Below are positions 5,203-5,352 of a DNA stretch of 5,352 bases, in pieces (positions within the stretch are counted from its first letter, which is position 1; each line of letters starts with the position of its first letter). Both the position numbers and the translations under genes were made by a program. The DNA comes from Phycisphaerales bacterium. Its GTDB lineage: Bacteria > Planctomycetota > Phycisphaerae > Phycisphaerales > UBA1924. The notes beneath the pieces are model-generated. The model worked only from the letters and a program-made list of their open reading frames with translations, was not told the DNA's origin and ran no database searches. The DNA is taken from contig JALOQT010000098.1 of assembly GCA_025453375.1 (NCBI GenBank), positions 1 through 5,352 of the forward strand, given 5' to 3'.

Positions 5203-5352
5203 TCAGCACCCGTTGAAGTATCGGCCGAGGAAGACGATGATGTCATCGGCCGTCAACTGCCCATCGGGCACGATGGACTGGTTCGGACCGGCAACATCGG
5301 CCAGCGGGTCGTTGGCGAAGTACCAGCCCAGGAAGACGATGATGTCATCGGC
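5203..5352 (-). CDS. C-terminal end of a GC-type dockerin domain-anchored protein, 5' part outside window
   Basis: The minus-strand frame is open from the window edge to a TGA at 5203-5205, giving the last 49 residues of a larger protein. It consists of two copies of ADDIIVFLG(W/R)YF, at visible residues 1-12 and 35-46, joined by a loop with a calcium-type acidic pattern ending VPDGQLT, and it finishes F-N-G-C. This matches the two-repeat dockerin-like C-terminus ending in Gly-Cys found on many exported Phycisphaerales proteins, where it is thought to act as a surface-attachment or sorting signal. The catalytic or binding part lies beyond the window, so the protein's function cannot be read. 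A signal peptide would be expected at the unseen N-terminus. The two repeats share an identical 23-base stretch. Confidence 0.88.
   Translation of the reverse strand, partial: ADDIIVFLGWYFANDPLADVAGPNQSIVPDGQLTADDIIVFLGRYFNGC
5228..5352 (-). repeat. 23-base direct repeats within the dockerin coding sequence
   Basis: Bases 5228-5250 and 5330-5352 are identical over 23 positions and offset by 102 bases, exactly 34 codons. They encode the ADDIIVFL core of each dockerin repeat. Similarity extends outward (GAAGTAYC at 5215-5222 and 5317-5324). Identity at synonymous positions points to recent duplication or gene conversion within the repeat. Confidence 0.8.

Overview
This GC-rich window most likely comes from a planctomycete of the class Phycisphaerae. 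The best evidence is the gene fragment at the right edge. It ends in a two-repeat dockerin-like module whose last residues are F-N-G-C, the 'GC-type' C-terminal dockerin known from Phycisphaerales surface and secreted proteins. A futalosine-pathway menaquinone gene (mqnA) and a LuxR-type regulator of an unfamiliar kind fit this assignment. It is an inference from protein style; no rRNA or other phylogenetic marker is present.

Layout from left to right: (1) the 3' part of a GDP-L-fucose synthase gene on the + strand (1-825, N-terminus outside the window). (2) A 97-base convergent gap with one GC-rich hairpin. (3) On the minus strand, a single gene (2188 down to 923) joining a free methionine-(R)-sulfoxide reductase (GAF-fold fRMsr/MsrC) domain to a complete ribulose-5-phosphate 3-epimerase domain. 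All visible catalytic or metal-binding residues of both enzymes are present. (4) A 201-base gap holding two near-identical 25-base palindromes in inverted orientation (REPIN-like). (5) mqnA (chorismate dehydratase) on the minus strand, ending in a Val-Gly repeat tail. (6) A 54-base divergent spacer. (7) gmk (guanylate kinase) on the + strand. (8) A 210-base gap with a 10-base inverted repeat, a consensus TTGACA and two competing RNA stems. (9) A 327-residue LuxR-type HTH regulator on the + strand. (10) A short convergent gap with two hairpins. (11) The 3' end of the GC-type dockerin gene on the minus strand.

The genes do not form one pathway. They look like a housekeeping stretch (nucleotide-sugar, pentose phosphate, menaquinone and GMP metabolism) next to a regulator and a surface protein. 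The most notable item is the fRMsr-Rpe fusion. It places a repair enzyme for oxidised free methionine on the same polypeptide as an epimerase that, in E. coli, is a mononuclear iron enzyme inactivated by hydrogen peroxide. The second point of interest is the gmk-luxR gap, which carries more secondary structure than a plain promoter needs. I saw no tRNA, rRNA, CRISPR array or insertion sequence.
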